This document shows positions 25,809 through 36,100 of a stretch of DNA of 64,000 bases, in pieces. A program made the translations under genes and the position numbers. The notes under the pieces were generated by a model that saw only the letters and a list, made by a program, of their open reading frames with translations, did not search any database and was not told the DNA's origin. Source of the DNA: G963663525 sp963663525 (GTDB lineage Bacteria > Myxococcota_A > SURF-8 > G963663525); NCBI GenBank assembly GCA_963663525.2, contig CAXXHC010000001.1:434001-498000 (forward strand), in the 5' to 3' direction. Within the stretch, counting starts at the first letter, position 1; each line of letters starts with the position of its first letter.

Positions 25809-27152
25809 TCAGACCACACCCTGGGCGAGCATCGCGTTGGCGACTTTCATGAAGCCCGCGATATTCGCGCCGTTGACCAGGTTGCCCGGCGTGCCGTATT
25901 TTTCGGCGGCGGAGGCGCTGGCGGTGTAAATGTTGGTCATGATGGTCTTCAATCGAGCATCGGTTTCCGCAAACGTCCAGCTCTGGCGCATGGAATTCTG
26001 GCTCATTTCAAGGGCGCTCGTCGCGACGCCGCCCGCGTTGGCCGCTTTGGCGGGACCGAAGGAAATGTTGTTGGCCAGGAAGACTTCGACGGCTTCCGGC
26101 GTGGAAGGCATGTTCGCGCCTTCGCCGACGGCGATGCACTTGCTGTTGGCCAGCGCTTCGGCGCTTTCTTTCGAAATTTCGTTCTGGGTGGCGCAAGGCA
26201 GGGCGATGTCGCAGGGAATCGTCCAGATGCCTTGCCAGTCCTCGTGGAAGGTCGCACCGGGAACCTCGTTGACGTATTCCTTGATGCGTTTGCGCTCTTT
26301 TTCCTTGAGGCGCTTGACGATGTCGAGCTTGCGGGTGTCGATGCCTTCGGGATCGTGAATGTATCCGCCGGAGTCCGAAAGCGCCACGACTTTGCCGCCC
26401 AGTTCGATCACCTTTTCGGTGGCGTAGATCGCCACGTTGCCGGAACCGGAAATCAGCACCGTCTTGCCGCTGAAGCTTTCGCCGCGGGCTTTGAGCATGT
26501 TGTCCACGAAGTACACGAGGCCGTAGCCCGTCGCTTCGGTGCGCACCAGCGAACCGCCGTAGGTCAGGCCCTTGCCGGTCAGCACGCCTTCGAAGCGGTT
26601 GGTCAGTTTTTTGTACTGGCCGAACAGGAAGCCGATTTCCCGGCCACCCACGCCGATATCCCCGGCAGGGACGTCGGTGTCCGCGCCGATGTGGCGGAAC
26701 AGTTCGCTCATGAAGCTCTGGCAGAAGCGCATGACTTCGGCGTCGCTCTTGCCCTTGGGATCGAAGTCCGAGCCGCCCTTGCCGCCGCCGATGGGCAGGC
26801 CGGTCAGCGAGTTTTTGAAGACCTGCTCGAAGCCCAGGAACTTGATGATGCTCAGGTTGACCGAAGGGTGGAAGCGCAAGCCGCCTTTGTACGGTCCGAT
26901 GGCGCTGTTGAATTCCACCCGGAAGCCGCGATTGATCTGGATTTCGCCTTTGTCGTCCATCCAGGGAACGCGGAACATCAACATGCGTTCCGGCTCGCAG
27001 ATGCGATCGAGGACTTTGGCGTCGCGGATTTCCGGCTCGGCGTCGAGCACGGGCTCCAGGGATTCCGAGACTTCCTTCACCGCTTGAAGGAATTCGGGTT
27101 CGTGGGGATTGCGACTCTGGACGGCGTTAAAAATGGTTTGGGCCGTGGACAT
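25809..27152 (-). CDS. gdhA: NADP-type glutamate dehydrogenase
   Basis: Interconverts 2-oxoglutarate plus ammonia and glutamate; cytoplasmic hexamer. At 447 residues it has the same length as E. coli GdhA. Seen: substrate-binding block PYKGGLRFHPSVNLSIIKFLGFEQ, catalytic region PIGGGKGGSDFDPKGKS, and DVPAGDIGVGGREIGFLFGQYK. The nucleotide-binding stretch is VLISGSGNVAIYATEKVIELG, followed by SDSGGYI. That last pattern, without an acidic residue at the end of beta-2, suits NADP(H). The start at 27152 is fixed by AAGGAG upstream; the reading frame extends further upstream without conservation. The gene is monocistronic, bounded by its terminator and by a divergent 592-base intergenic region shared with ppdK. 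Confidence 0.97.
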   Translation of the reverse strand: MSTAQTIFNAVQSRNPHEPEFLQAVKEVSESLEPVLDAEPEIRDAKVLDRICEPERMLMFRVPWMDDKGEIQINRGFRVEFNSAIGPYKGGLRFHPSVNLSIIKFLGFEQVFKNSLTGLPIGGGKGGSDFDPKGKSDAEVMRFCQSFMSELFRHIGADTDVPAGDIGVGGREIGFLFGQYKKLTNRFEGVLTGKGLTYGGSLVRTEATGYGLVYFVDNMLKARGESFSGKTVLISGSGNVAIYATEKVIELGGKVVALSDSGGYIHDPEGIDTRKLDIVKRLKEKERKRIKEYVNEVPGATFHEDWQGIWTIPCDIALPCATQNEISKESAEALANSKCIAVGEGANMPSTPEAVEVFLANNISFGPAKAANAGGVATSALEMSQNSMRQSWTFAETDARLKTIMTNIYTASASAAEKYGTPGNLVNGANIAGFMKVANAMLAQGVV

Positions 27153-27205
27153 GAATTTCTCCTTTTTCTTTGAAAAAACACACACACTTCCACAAAAGAT
27201 GCGCT

Positions 27206-27299
27206 AGCTTGTATCAAACGTTTTCACTCGGCGAGCGACTTAAAAAACGTGTCCGATACAAGCTTTTACTATATGGAAACCAATTTGGGATTCTGTCAA
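27206..27299 (-). promoter_or_regulatory. Candidate gdhA promoter with paired inverted operator sites
   Basis: On the minus strand TTGACA (27294-27299) and TATAGT (27268-27273) form a -35/-10 pair, though the 20-base spacer is long. Downstream of it lie exact inverted 10-mers GATACAAGCT (27255-27264) and AGCTTGTATC (27206-27215), 39 bases apart, flanking the expected transcript start. They could bind a repressor that loops or a tandem dimer. Regulator unknown. Confidence 0.4.
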
Positions 27300-27511
27300 T
27301 ATAATTTGTACTTTGCGAATGCCTTTGGGGGTGGATTTTCATGCAAATCGGGGATTTTTTACTCGATACAGAGACGGTTTTCAAAGGTGAGTGGGGGAAA
27401 ATTACCCGACGGCGGGTTTTCCTATGAAAAATTCACTTCCACACCCATATCTTTTTCTTTCGAAAGCATTGATTTTCCGAAACGCGGATCGGCGAAAAAG
27501 CCCTTTTTGCA

Positions 27512-27540
27512 TTGACATTCCCCGTGGTCGTTGCAAGAAT
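27512..27540 (+). promoter_or_regulatory. Candidate ppdK promoter
   Basis: TTGACA at 27512-27517, a 17-base spacer and AAGAAT at 27535-27540 (four of six -10 positions). The start codon of ppdK is about 200 bases further, leaving a long leader in which I see no recognisable riboswitch. Confidence 0.35.
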
Positions 27541-27744
27541 TGGGAAAGTTCGTCGGGTTGAAATTCGAAGTGTTCGGTGTGTTTGCGTTTTAACTGGTTT
27601 TTGCATAAATACGAACCCCCGGTTTCCGGAAACGATCTCAACCGGGAGTAGAAGGTTTGACGAAATTACAGGTGGGGGGAAGTCTACGGCGACGTGAGTC
27701 AATGTCTTGCGTCGAGTGTACACGTAACGTGAAGGAGAAAGAAC

Positions 27745-30504
27745 ATGGCCAAGTCGATTTATTTTTTCGGCGGTGGAAACGCCGAGGGCAACGCCTCGAT
27801 GAAAAATCTTTTGGGCGGCAAAGGGGCGAACCTCGCGGAAATGGCCGGACTGGGACTGCCCGTGCCCGCCGGATTCACCATCACGACGGAAGTCTGCACG
27901 TATTTTAGCGAAAACGCCGATACGTATCCCGAAGGGCTGGAAGCCGAAGTGGAAACCAGCATCAAGCGTATCGAGGAAATCATGGGGACGACCTTCGGCG
28001 ACACGGAAAATCCGCTGTTGCTGTCCGTGCGCTCCGGCGCGCGCGAGTCGATGCCCGGCATGATGGACACCGTGCTCAACCTTGGCCTGAACGATGACAC
28101 CGTGCAGGGATTGATCGCCAAGACCGGCAATCCCCGCTTCGCCTACGACAGCTACCGACGTTTCGTGCAGATGTACGGCGACGTGGTGCTGGGCGTCAAG
28201 GCGGAAAAAGGCGAGCACGACCCGTTCGAAGCCATCATGGACGAAATCAAGGCGAAAAAAGGCGTCACGCTCGATACCGAGATGGACGCCGACGACCTGA
28301 AAACCCTGGTGGGACGCTTCAAAGCGCTCGTCAAGGACCGCATCGGTGTGGATTTCCCCGAAGATCCCCGCGAGCAGCTCTGGGGTGCGATTGGGGCCGT
28401 GTTCAAATCCTGGAACAACGAGCGGGCGATCATCTACCGCCGCCTGAACAACATCCCCGCCGAGTGGGGCACCGCCGTCAACGTGATGGCGATGGTTTTC
28501 GGTAACCTTGGCGAAGATTGCGGCACCGGCGTGGCCTTCACCCGCGATCCCGCCACCGGCGAAAACGTGCTGTACGGCGAATTTCTGATGAACGCCCAGG
28601 GCGAAGATGTCGTGGCCGGCATCCGCACGCCGCTGCCCGTGTTCCAACTCGAAGATCGCGACGCCAAGTCTTACAACGATTTGCAGACCATCCGCGCCAA
28701 GCTGGAAAAACACTACCGCGAAATGCAGGACGTGGAGTTCACGATCCAGCAGGGCAAGCTGTTCATGTTGCAGACGCGCACCGGCAAGCGCACCGGCCTG
28801 GCGATGGTGAAAATCGCCGTCGATATGGTCGAAGAAGGGCTGATTACCAAGGAAGAAGCCCTGGCGCGCATCAAGCCTGCCGACAAACTCAGCGAACTGC
28901 TGGCACCGATTTTCGACCCGAATGAGTTGAAAAAAGCCAAGCAGGAAGGCCGCGTGCTGGCCAAGGGACTCAATGCCGGGCCGGGTGCGGCGACGGGCCG
29001 CATCGCTTTCGACGCCGATGCCGCCGCCGAATTGGAAGCCGAACTGGCGGCCAAGTGGCGCGCGGAGAAGAAAAAAGACAAAAACGCGAAAAAAGAAAAC
29101 GTCATTCTCGTGCGCATCGAGACCTCGCCGGAAGACATCAAGGGGATGCAGGCGGCGGTTGGTATTCTCACTGCGCGAGGCGGACGCTCCTCCCATGCGG
29201 CGCTCGTCGCCCGGCAGATGGGCAAGGTCTGCGTCGCCGGATGTGGCGCGCTGGTGATCGATTACAAGGCCCAGACCCTGACCGTCGGGGACACCGTGCT
29301 CAACGCGGGGGACTGGCTCTCCCTGGACGGTACCGAAGGCGAAGTCTTTGACGGCAAGATCGAAACCCAGCCCTCCGAGGTGGAGCAGGTGCTGCTCAAG
29401 GGGTCGCTCGATGCCGAAAAAGCCCCGACATATCAAGCATTTGCCAAGCTGTTGAGCTGGGCTGACGAATACCGCAAGCTGGGTGTCTGGACCAACGCCG
29501 ACCAGCCGGACCAGGCGAAAAACGCCATCTCCTTCGGTGCGGAAGGCATCGGCCTGTGCCGCACGGAGCACATGTTCTTCGGCGAAGGAAAAATCGAGAA
29601 ATTCCGCCAGATGATCCTGGCCAAGACCGTGGACGAACGCAAAAAAGCCCTCGACGCCCTGTTGCCGTTGCAACGGGAGGACTTCGAGGGGCTGTTCAAG
29701 GAGATGGAAGGCCGTCCGGTGACCATCCGCACCCTCGATCCGCCGCTACACGAGTTCCTGCCTCACGATGAGGAAGAAATCACCGAGTTGGCCGAATTCA
29801 TCGGCACGACGCCGGAAGCCGTCAAGCGACGCAACGAAGAGTTGGCCGAATCCAACCCGATGCTCGGTCATCGCGGCTGCCGTCTGGGCACCACCTATCC
29901 CGAAATCACCGAGATGCAGGTGCGGGCCATTTTCGAGGCCGCCGTGAACGTGAAGAAGGAAACGGGCGTCGATCCTCATCCTGAAGTGATGATTCCGCTC
30001 GTGAGCCACATCAACGAGTTGGTGGGACAGGAAGTCATCGCCCGCCGCGTGGCGGAGGAAGTGTTTGCCGAGAAGGGTGAGCGCGTGGAATATCTCGTAG
30101 GCACGATGATCGAGTTGCCGCGCGCGGCGTTGACCGCCGACCGTATCGCCGAGAAGGCGGAATTCTTCAGCTTCGGCACCAACGACCTGACGCAGACCAC
30201 CTTTGGTCTCAGCCGGGACGACGCGGTGAAATTCCTGGGCGAATACTACGAGAAGGACATCCTTCCACAAGATCCCTTCGCCACCATCGACCGGGACGGC
30301 GTGGGCCAGCTCATGCAGATCGCGGTGGACAAAGGACGCCAGACCCGAAGCGACATTCAGTTGGGTATCTGTGGCGAGCACGGCGGCGAGCCGAGCTCGG
30401 TGGAATTCTGCCACATGCTCGGCCTGAACTACGTAAGTTGCTCGCCTTTCCGCGTGCCTATCGCGCGTCTGGCGGCGGCGCAAGCAGCGCTGAAAGACAA
30501 GTAA
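27745..30504 (+). CDS. ppdK: Pyruvate, phosphate dikinase
   Basis: Interconverts pyruvate, ATP and phosphate with phosphoenolpyruvate, AMP and pyrophosphate; cytoplasmic. The 919-residue protein has the N-terminal nucleotide-binding half (KNLLGGKGANLAEMAGLGLPVP, SVRSGARESMPGMMDTVLNLG). The swivelling phosphohistidine domain has His484 in ARGGRSSHAALVARQMGK. The C-terminal TIM barrel ends with GICGEHGGEPSSVEFC and NYVSCSPFRVPIARLAAAQ. GAAGGAG precedes the ATG. Two oddities: the usual G-G-M-T-S-H motif is G-G-R-S-S-H, so the Thr targeted by the plant-type regulatory protein is Ser. A Lys-rich insertion (residues about 438-450) also precedes the His domain. No PPDK regulatory protein gene is nearby. 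The gene is closed by a strong terminator. Confidence 0.97.
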   Translation: MAKSIYFFGGGNAEGNASMKNLLGGKGANLAEMAGLGLPVPAGFTITTEVCTYFSENADTYPEGLEAEVETSIKRIEEIMGTTFGDTENPLLLSVRSGARESMPGMMDTVLNLGLNDDTVQGLIAKTGNPRFAYDSYRRFVQMYGDVVLGVKAEKGEHDPFEAIMDEIKAKKGVTLDTEMDADDLKTLVGRFKALVKDRIGVDFPEDPREQLWGAIGAVFKSWNNERAIIYRRLNNIPAEWGTAVNVMAMVFGNLGEDCGTGVAFTRDPATGENVLYGEFLMNAQGEDVVAGIRTPLPVFQLEDRDAKSYNDLQTIRAKLEKHYREMQDVEFTIQQGKLFMLQTRTGKRTGLAMVKIAVDMVEEGLITKEEALARIKPADKLSELLAPIFDPNELKKAKQEGRVLAKGLNAGPGAATGRIAFDADAAAELEAELAAKWRAEKKKDKNAKKENVILVRIETSPEDIKGMQAAVGILTARGGRSSHAALVARQMGKVCVAGCGALVIDYKAQTLTVGDTVLNAGDWLSLDGTEGEVFDGKIETQPSEVEQVLLKGSLDAEKAPTYQAFAKLLSWADEYRKLGVWTNADQPDQAKNAISFGAEGIGLCRTEHMFFGEGKIEKFRQMILAKTVDERKKALDALLPLQREDFEGLFKEMEGRPVTIRTLDPPLHEFLPHDEEEITELAEFIGTTPEAVKRRNEELAESNPMLGHRGCRLGTTYPEITEMQVRAIFEAAVNVKKETGVDPHPEVMIPLVSHINELVGQEVIARRVAEEVFAEKGERVEYLVGTMIELPRAALTADRIAEKAEFFSFGTNDLTQTTFGLSRDDAVKFLGEYYEKDILPQDPFATIDRDGVGQLMQIAVDKGRQTRSDIQLGICGEHGGEPSSVEFCHMLGLNYVSCSPFRVPIARLAAAQAALKDK

Positions 30505-30525
30505 AATCCTTGTGTTAGTGATGAT

Positions 30526-30562
30526 AAACGGACGGTTCGTTTCGGACCGTCCGTTTTTTATT
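30526..30562 (+). terminator. Intrinsic terminator of ppdK
   Basis: Perfect 11 bp stem AAACGGACGGT/ACCGTCCGTTT (30526-30536 and 30546-30556), nine-base loop, then a run of T residues. It starts 21 bases after the ppdK stop. Confidence 0.9.
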
Positions 30563-30595
30563 TGTTCGATGTTTCCCGGCAAATCGCCGCGGACC

Positions 30596-30775
30596 TAGCC
30601 CGGAAAATTCATGAAGAATCTACTGCGACTTGAAAACTCTTGATCTTTCACTCGTTTCCCGATTTTCATCCTCGACAGACTGTTCAGTATGCCTGCGGGT
30701 GAAAATCGCTCCAACTTCTTGAAATATCTTCGGTTTTCGGCGTCTCGCTACGATCCTCATGAATTTTCCGGGCTA
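30596..30775. repeat. 180 bp diverged palindrome
   Basis: The outer arms TAGCCCGGAAAATTCATGA (30596-30614) and its exact reverse complement (30757-30775) enclose a second pair GATTTTCA/TGAAAATC (30661-30668 and 30700-30707), with imperfect pairing between them. The whole could fold into one long hairpin, or is a head-to-head duplicate of a roughly 90 bp sequence. It lies after the ppdK terminator in noncoding DNA. Function unknown. Confidence 0.5.
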
Positions 30776-31484
30776 GTAGCTTTTCTCCAAGTGAAAGAAG
30801 GTCGAAACCATGGCGATTTGAAGATTTTTCACGAAAAAGGCGAAAACGTTCCGAAAAGCGATTGTATTTCGGAAAAAGATTTTGTAAGCATATATAGAAG
30901 TTATGTGTAATTATAATGTTACCTATTGTGAATTCGATGAAAATCCAGGGGATTTTCTGAAAACGGCTTGATTCTGCGTGTTCGTGGAGCAATGTGCGTG
31001 AAGATCTCCCATCGCGATGACGACGAGAGAAATGGAACGAGTGCCTGTTTCCAAAGGTGAGGGATTGTGCAAAACATCCCTTGATTGCTGTGGAAACAAG
31101 AGGATCACGTTTTTTTACACTTTGCATGAAGATTTTCCCCTGGGAGGAAGTCTAAAAAAGCAAATTCCCAGCCTTCGACGGCTGAAACCATGAAAATCGC
31201 GTCCGCCGCTTTCGATAGGGACGCGTTTGGCGATTGGGGGAGAGGAAAAGTCGTTGAAAATTCTGACGAAGCATTCCGGAGGCTTTAAAAGCACCGGAAG
31301 GAAATCGTTCGGAATTGGCTTGAGTTTCTTCAGGTTTCGGGAACTTGCCGTGGGGAAAAAGGCGGGTAACCCGAAGTGTGTGTGTTTTACGCTGTTGACA
31401 ATGAAACGACCTGTTCTTGAATATCTGTGACGTACCAATAACCCAACAAGGATTCGGCCAAAAAATGGCCGCAATGGTTCGATC
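30776..31484. other. Noncoding region upstream of the surface-protein island
   Basis: About 700 AT-rich bases with no supported gene. It contains small hairpins (for example GAAAATCC/GGATTTTC near 30942-30960 and CAGCC/GGCTG near 31170-31185). A minus-strand open frame of 147 codons overlaps it but has no ribosome-binding site and no recognisable sequence. The promoter of the lipoprotein at 31485 should lie here; I could not assign it. Confidence 0.5.
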
Positions 31485-33143
31485 ATGACGAAAAACGGAA
31501 AGACGCATTCCCCGAAACCTCTATGGTTTCAATACGGATGGATTGTTTTCGCGGTCTTTTTGCTGCTTAGCCTGCCTGCCTGCAAAGAGGACGGGGATTC
31601 GGAGAACATCTCCGAGGCGCTCAGCAATCGGCTGACAAGCGCCCTCAATTTCGAGGGCGGCGAACTGAAAGAAGGGGAACCGCCGGAAGGCAACGACGAT
31701 CCGACCCTTGCTCCCCAGGTCGAGGAAGTTCGTACCTTGACCCAGATTATCCCCGGGCAACCGTTTTCGGCCCAGTTGCGACTCAACGACGAGTTCGCCG
31801 CAAACGGCAGGAAAAAGCGTGTCCTGCAAAAGCTGCTGCTCGAAGTGCCTCCCGATGTGGATGCGGTCATCATCTGGGTTGTAGGTTCGGACAGCTATAT
31901 CGAAGTGCCGGTGGATCTGTTCAAAGAGGATGACAAGTGGTGGGCGGAACTTTTCGGGCGTCTCAACCCGGACATCGAGTTGCAGGGAGAACAGTTCAAG
32001 CTTAAGTTCGCCTTCAAGTCGGGAGATGTCATCGGAGAGTACTACGACTGGAACCTCGACGTGACCGAAGATCCGCCGCTGGAAGAGGAAGAAATCGTCG
32101 AGACGAGTTCCATCGTCGGTGGAGAATTTTTCTACGGCAGCAAACCGGCAGGAGAGTTCAACGAAGCCAGCCCGCAGATCGAAGACATCGAGGGGCCCGA
32201 GCAGCTTGTTTCCGGCAAGCGATTTACCCTGATTTTACACACGGATTTCGATTTCGGCACGAACGTTGCCGACGTGCTGTTTTCCATTCCGCTGGTTCAG
32301 GGATACACCATTGTCCAAGGCGACGTGTTTCCCGACGGCGACAGCTTCATCGTCAGTGTGACCAATACCCTGACGGCGGATTTCGCCGCGACGGGATGGC
32401 TGATGACTTTTATGGTTGCCTTGCAATCCACAGAGGGAAATGTGGGCAGGTATCGTGCATGGTCCGCCCAGGTGGTGCAAGAGGAGGAAACCCTCGATTG
32501 CGACGACGACAACGCCTGCACCACGGATAAAGTCGTCGATGGAAAATGCGAGTACACCACGAAAGACTGCTCCGACGGCGTGGCTTGCACGGACGACCAG
32601 TGCAATCCCACCGATGCCTCGTGCACCAACCGTCCGGCACGGAATTACTGTTATATTTCAGGAACTTGTTACGAAAGCGGAAGAAAAAATCCCGCAAATC
32701 CCTGTCAGGCGTGCAACTGGCGAAACTCGCAGGAGCAGTGGTCGGACAACGACGGCGCAACCTGCGACGACAACGACCGTTGCACTGAAAACGACAGATG
32801 TTCCGGAGGAACCTGCGAGGGCGAAGCCAAAGATTGCACCGCGCCCAACGAATGCCAGGTGGACGGCAGTTGCAATGCCACGACCGGGGAATGCGAAAAC
32901 GCCTTTGTGGAAAACGGCCAGTCCTGCGACGGGGGTAATGGAACCTGCCAGGGAGGCCAGTGCGTACCGGCAAGCGGAGGCGTCAAGGTGCGCAATCCGC
33001 AGTTTGTCGGAGGCGGCGGAACGGCGAAGTCCGGTGGCAAACTGCTGCGGACCACCTTCCCGGCCCCCACAGTCATCGTGCCGTCTTCCAGTGAGAATTT
33101 TACGTTGAAAAGTGGAAAAGTCATCCTTCAAACGTCCGAATAA
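31485..33143 (+). CDS. Cys-rich lipoprotein upstream of the giant repeat protein
   Basis: Exported lipoprotein of 552 residues. A signal peptide with lipobox LSLPAC places the acylated Cys at about residue 33. A Glu/Asp-rich linker follows, then a roughly 280-residue part of predicted beta-structure that I do not recognise; its two segments around FYGSKPAGEFNEASPQIEDI and GQPFSAQLRL could be related domains. Residues about 340-490 hold some 25 cysteines in repeats such as DCDDDNACTTD and DCSDGVACTDDQC. This is the pattern of metazoan-like disulfide modules common in Myxococcota surface proteins. The C-terminus is Gly/Ser/Lys-rich. Its stop is 18 bases before the start of the giant protein, so the two are probably cotranscribed and may act together at the cell surface. 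No ribosome-binding site is obvious before the ATG. Confidence 0.8.
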   Translation: MTKNGKTHSPKPLWFQYGWIVFAVFLLLSLPACKEDGDSENISEALSNRLTSALNFEGGELKEGEPPEGNDDPTLAPQVEEVRTLTQIIPGQPFSAQLRLNDEFAANGRKKRVLQKLLLEVPPDVDAVIIWVVGSDSYIEVPVDLFKEDDKWWAELFGRLNPDIELQGEQFKLKFAFKSGDVIGEYYDWNLDVTEDPPLEEEEIVETSSIVGGEFFYGSKPAGEFNEASPQIEDIEGPEQLVSGKRFTLILHTDFDFGTNVADVLFSIPLVQGYTIVQGDVFPDGDSFIVSVTNTLTADFAATGWLMTFMVALQSTEGNVGRYRAWSAQVVQEEETLDCDDDNACTTDKVVDGKCEYTTKDCSDGVACTDDQCNPTDASCTNRPARNYCYISGTCYESGRKNPANPCQACNWRNSQEQWSDNDGATCDDNDRCTENDRCSGGTCEGEAKDCTAPNECQVDGSCNATTGECENAFVENGQSCDGGNGTCQGGQCVPASGGVKVRNPQFVGGGGTAKSGGKLLRTTFPAPTVIVPSSSENFTLKSGKVILQTSE

Positions 33144-33161
33144 GCTTGTGGAGAATCCGTC

Positions 33162-36100
33162 ATGAAGAGAATTTCTTCTCTGTGTATCGCTCTTTTCGTG
33201 CTGTCGCTGCCCATGTGGGCCTGGGCCGAGATTCCGGACCAGATGCGGCTGCAGGCCTACCTGACCGACGACTTCGGCAATCCGCTAAGCGGGAATTTCG
33301 ATGTCGCGTTGAAACTGTACACCACGCAGGAAAGCGATGAGGCGATCTGGGAAGACACCCAGTCGATCACCGTGGACGGCGGCTTTCTCGATCTCGTCGT
33401 CGGAGGCACCGAAAACCCCCTCGACGCCAACGTTTTCGGGGAAGACGGAGAGGCTTGGCTCGGCATCAAGATCGGGGAAGATCCCGAGATGGTGCCACGC
33501 CAGAAAATCACCGCTGTGCCGTACTCGACCCGTGCGTCCATCGCAGAGTACGCCAAAGAGGCGGGCAACGTCCCGACGGATGCCGAAATCATCGGGATGT
33601 TGGAGGAAGACGGAACCTTTGCGCTCACCGCCGAGTTGAGCGACGGCGACCCGATGACCACCCCGATACAGTGGAGCGATCTGAGCGGTGTTCCCGAAGC
33701 CTTTTCGGATGGTGTGGACAATCAGCTTTCCGAGGCCGAAGTGCTCCAGATCGTCGGCGATAACAATTACGTCACCTCGGATCAACTCGACGCCTACGCC
33801 CTGCGCAACCAGAGTTGCGTTTCTTTCGGTGCGGACTACATCGTGGCGGGTATCGGCACGGACGGAAACGTCATCTGCGTCCAGGATCGGAACACGCAAT
33901 ATACCGCTGCGGATTTCGCCCTGAGTGCTCAGAGTTGCGCCGAGGACTACATTATGGCCGGAATCAGCGAGGAAGGCCTGCCCATCTGCGTGCCCGACAC
34001 GGACACCACCTACGACGGCTCCGTATTCGCCCTGAGCGACCAGGACTGTTCAGCCATGGGCGACAATTACTACGTGGCCGGCTTCGATGGAGAAGGAAAT
34101 GTGTTGTGTTATGCCGACAGCGACCTGTTGGCGGGCTTGAGTTGCGAAGCCGGGAAGATCGCGAAATTCGATGGAGAAAGCTGGGACTGTGCGGATGACA
34201 ACGTGCTGGACGAATCGGCGGTGGACGCCTACGTGGCGAACAACGGCTACCTGACCTCGGTGGACTGGATGGAAGTGACGGGAATTCCTACGGATTTCGC
34301 GGATGGCACCGACAACGTGCTGGACGAGACCGCGGTGGACGCTTTTGTGGCGAACAACGGCTACCTGACGAGTGTGGACTGGATGGAAGTGACGGGAATC
34401 CCTGAGGATTTCTCGGACGGCACCGACAACGTGCTGGACGAATCGGCGGTGGACGCCTACGTGGCGAACAACGGCTATGCCTTGGATACGGCGGTGACGG
34501 GCCTGGAAGCGGCGTTGAACGACGGCAGCAGCAGCACGTCTCCGGTGGGCTGGGGCGACTTGGTGGACGTTCCGGTGGGCCTGTCGGACGGCGACGACAA
34601 CACGCAGCTTTCGGAGTCGGAAGTGGACGCTTTTGTGGCGAACAACGGCTACCTGACCTCGGTGGACTGGACGGAAGTGACGGGAATTCCTACGGATTTC
34701 GCGGACGGCGTGGACGCCGACACCCTGGCGGGGCTGGCCTGCGATTACGACCAGGTAGCGATGTGGAACGGTTCGAGCTGGGCCTGCGCTTACGATTACG
34801 ACTCGCTGGGGGAGATCGAGTGCGGGTATGGTCAGCTGATCGCGTTCAACGGCGAGGGCTGGGACTGCATCGACGATGCGGATACGAAATACGGCGTGGC
34901 GGCGGGCCAGGGTCTGGTGCTGACGGAGAACGCGTTCGCGCTGCGCCCGGACTGCCAGTCCGGCGAAGTGCTGGCCTGGGATCCGGACGCGCTGGGGACA
35001 GGGATCGGCGGCTGGGTCTGTCGCCCCGGGTTGCCGAACGACTGCTCGGACGGCCAGATCGCCCAATACGTCTCGGATGGCTTCTGGGTCTGCGTGACGG
35101 ACGCGACGCTTTCGGAGTCGGAAGTGGACGCGTTTGTGGCGAACAACGGCTACCTGACCTCGGTGGACTGGACGGAAGTGACGGGAATTCCTACGGATTT
35201 CGCGGACGGCACCGACAACGTGCTGGACGAGACCGCGGTGGATGCCTACGTGGCGAACAACGGCTACCTGACGAGTGTGGACTGGATGGAAGTGACGGGA
35301 ATCCCTGAGGATTTCTCGGACGGCACCGACAACGTGCTGGACGAATCGGCGGTGGACGCCTACGTGGCGAACAACGGCTATGCCTTGGATACGGCGGTGA
35401 CGGGCCTGGAAGCGGCGTTGAACGACGGCAGCAGCAGCACGTCTCCGGTGGGCTGGGGCGACTTGGTGGACGTTCCGGTGGGCCTGTCGGACGGCGACGA
35501 CAACACGCAGCTTTCGGAGTCGGAAGTGGACGCGTTTGTGGCGAACAACGGCTACCTGACGAGTGTGGACTGGATGGAAGTGACGGGAATCCCTGAGGAT
35601 TTCTCGGACGGCACCGACAACGTGCTGGACGAATCGGCGGTGGACGCCTACGTGGCGAACAACGGCTATGCCTTGGATACGGCGGTGACGGGCCTGGAAG
35701 CGGCGTTGAACGACGGCAGCAGCAGCACGTCTCCGGTGGGCTGGGGCGACTTGGTGGACGTTCCGGTGGGCCTGTCGGACGGCGACGACAACACGCAGCT
35801 TTCGGAGTCGGAAGTGGATGCTTTTGTCGCGAACAACGGCTACCTGACCTCGGTGGACTGGATGGAAGTCACCGGAATCCCTGAGGATTTCGCGGACGGC
35901 GTGGACGCCGACACCCTGGCGGGCCTGGCCTGCGATTACGACCAGGTAGCGATGTGGGACGGCGAGGGCTGGAGTTGCGCCTACGATTACGACTCGCTGG
36001 CGGACATCGAGTGCGGGACCGGTCAGTTGATCGCGTTCAACGGCGAGGGCTGGGACTGCATCGACGATGCGGATACGAAATACGGCGTGGCGGCGGGCCA

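Noticed and set aside
30684..31127. 147-codon minus-strand open frame in the spacer after ppdK.
   Set aside because: No start signal or recognisable motif; it overlaps the palindrome, so its openness is likely chance in noncoding DNA.
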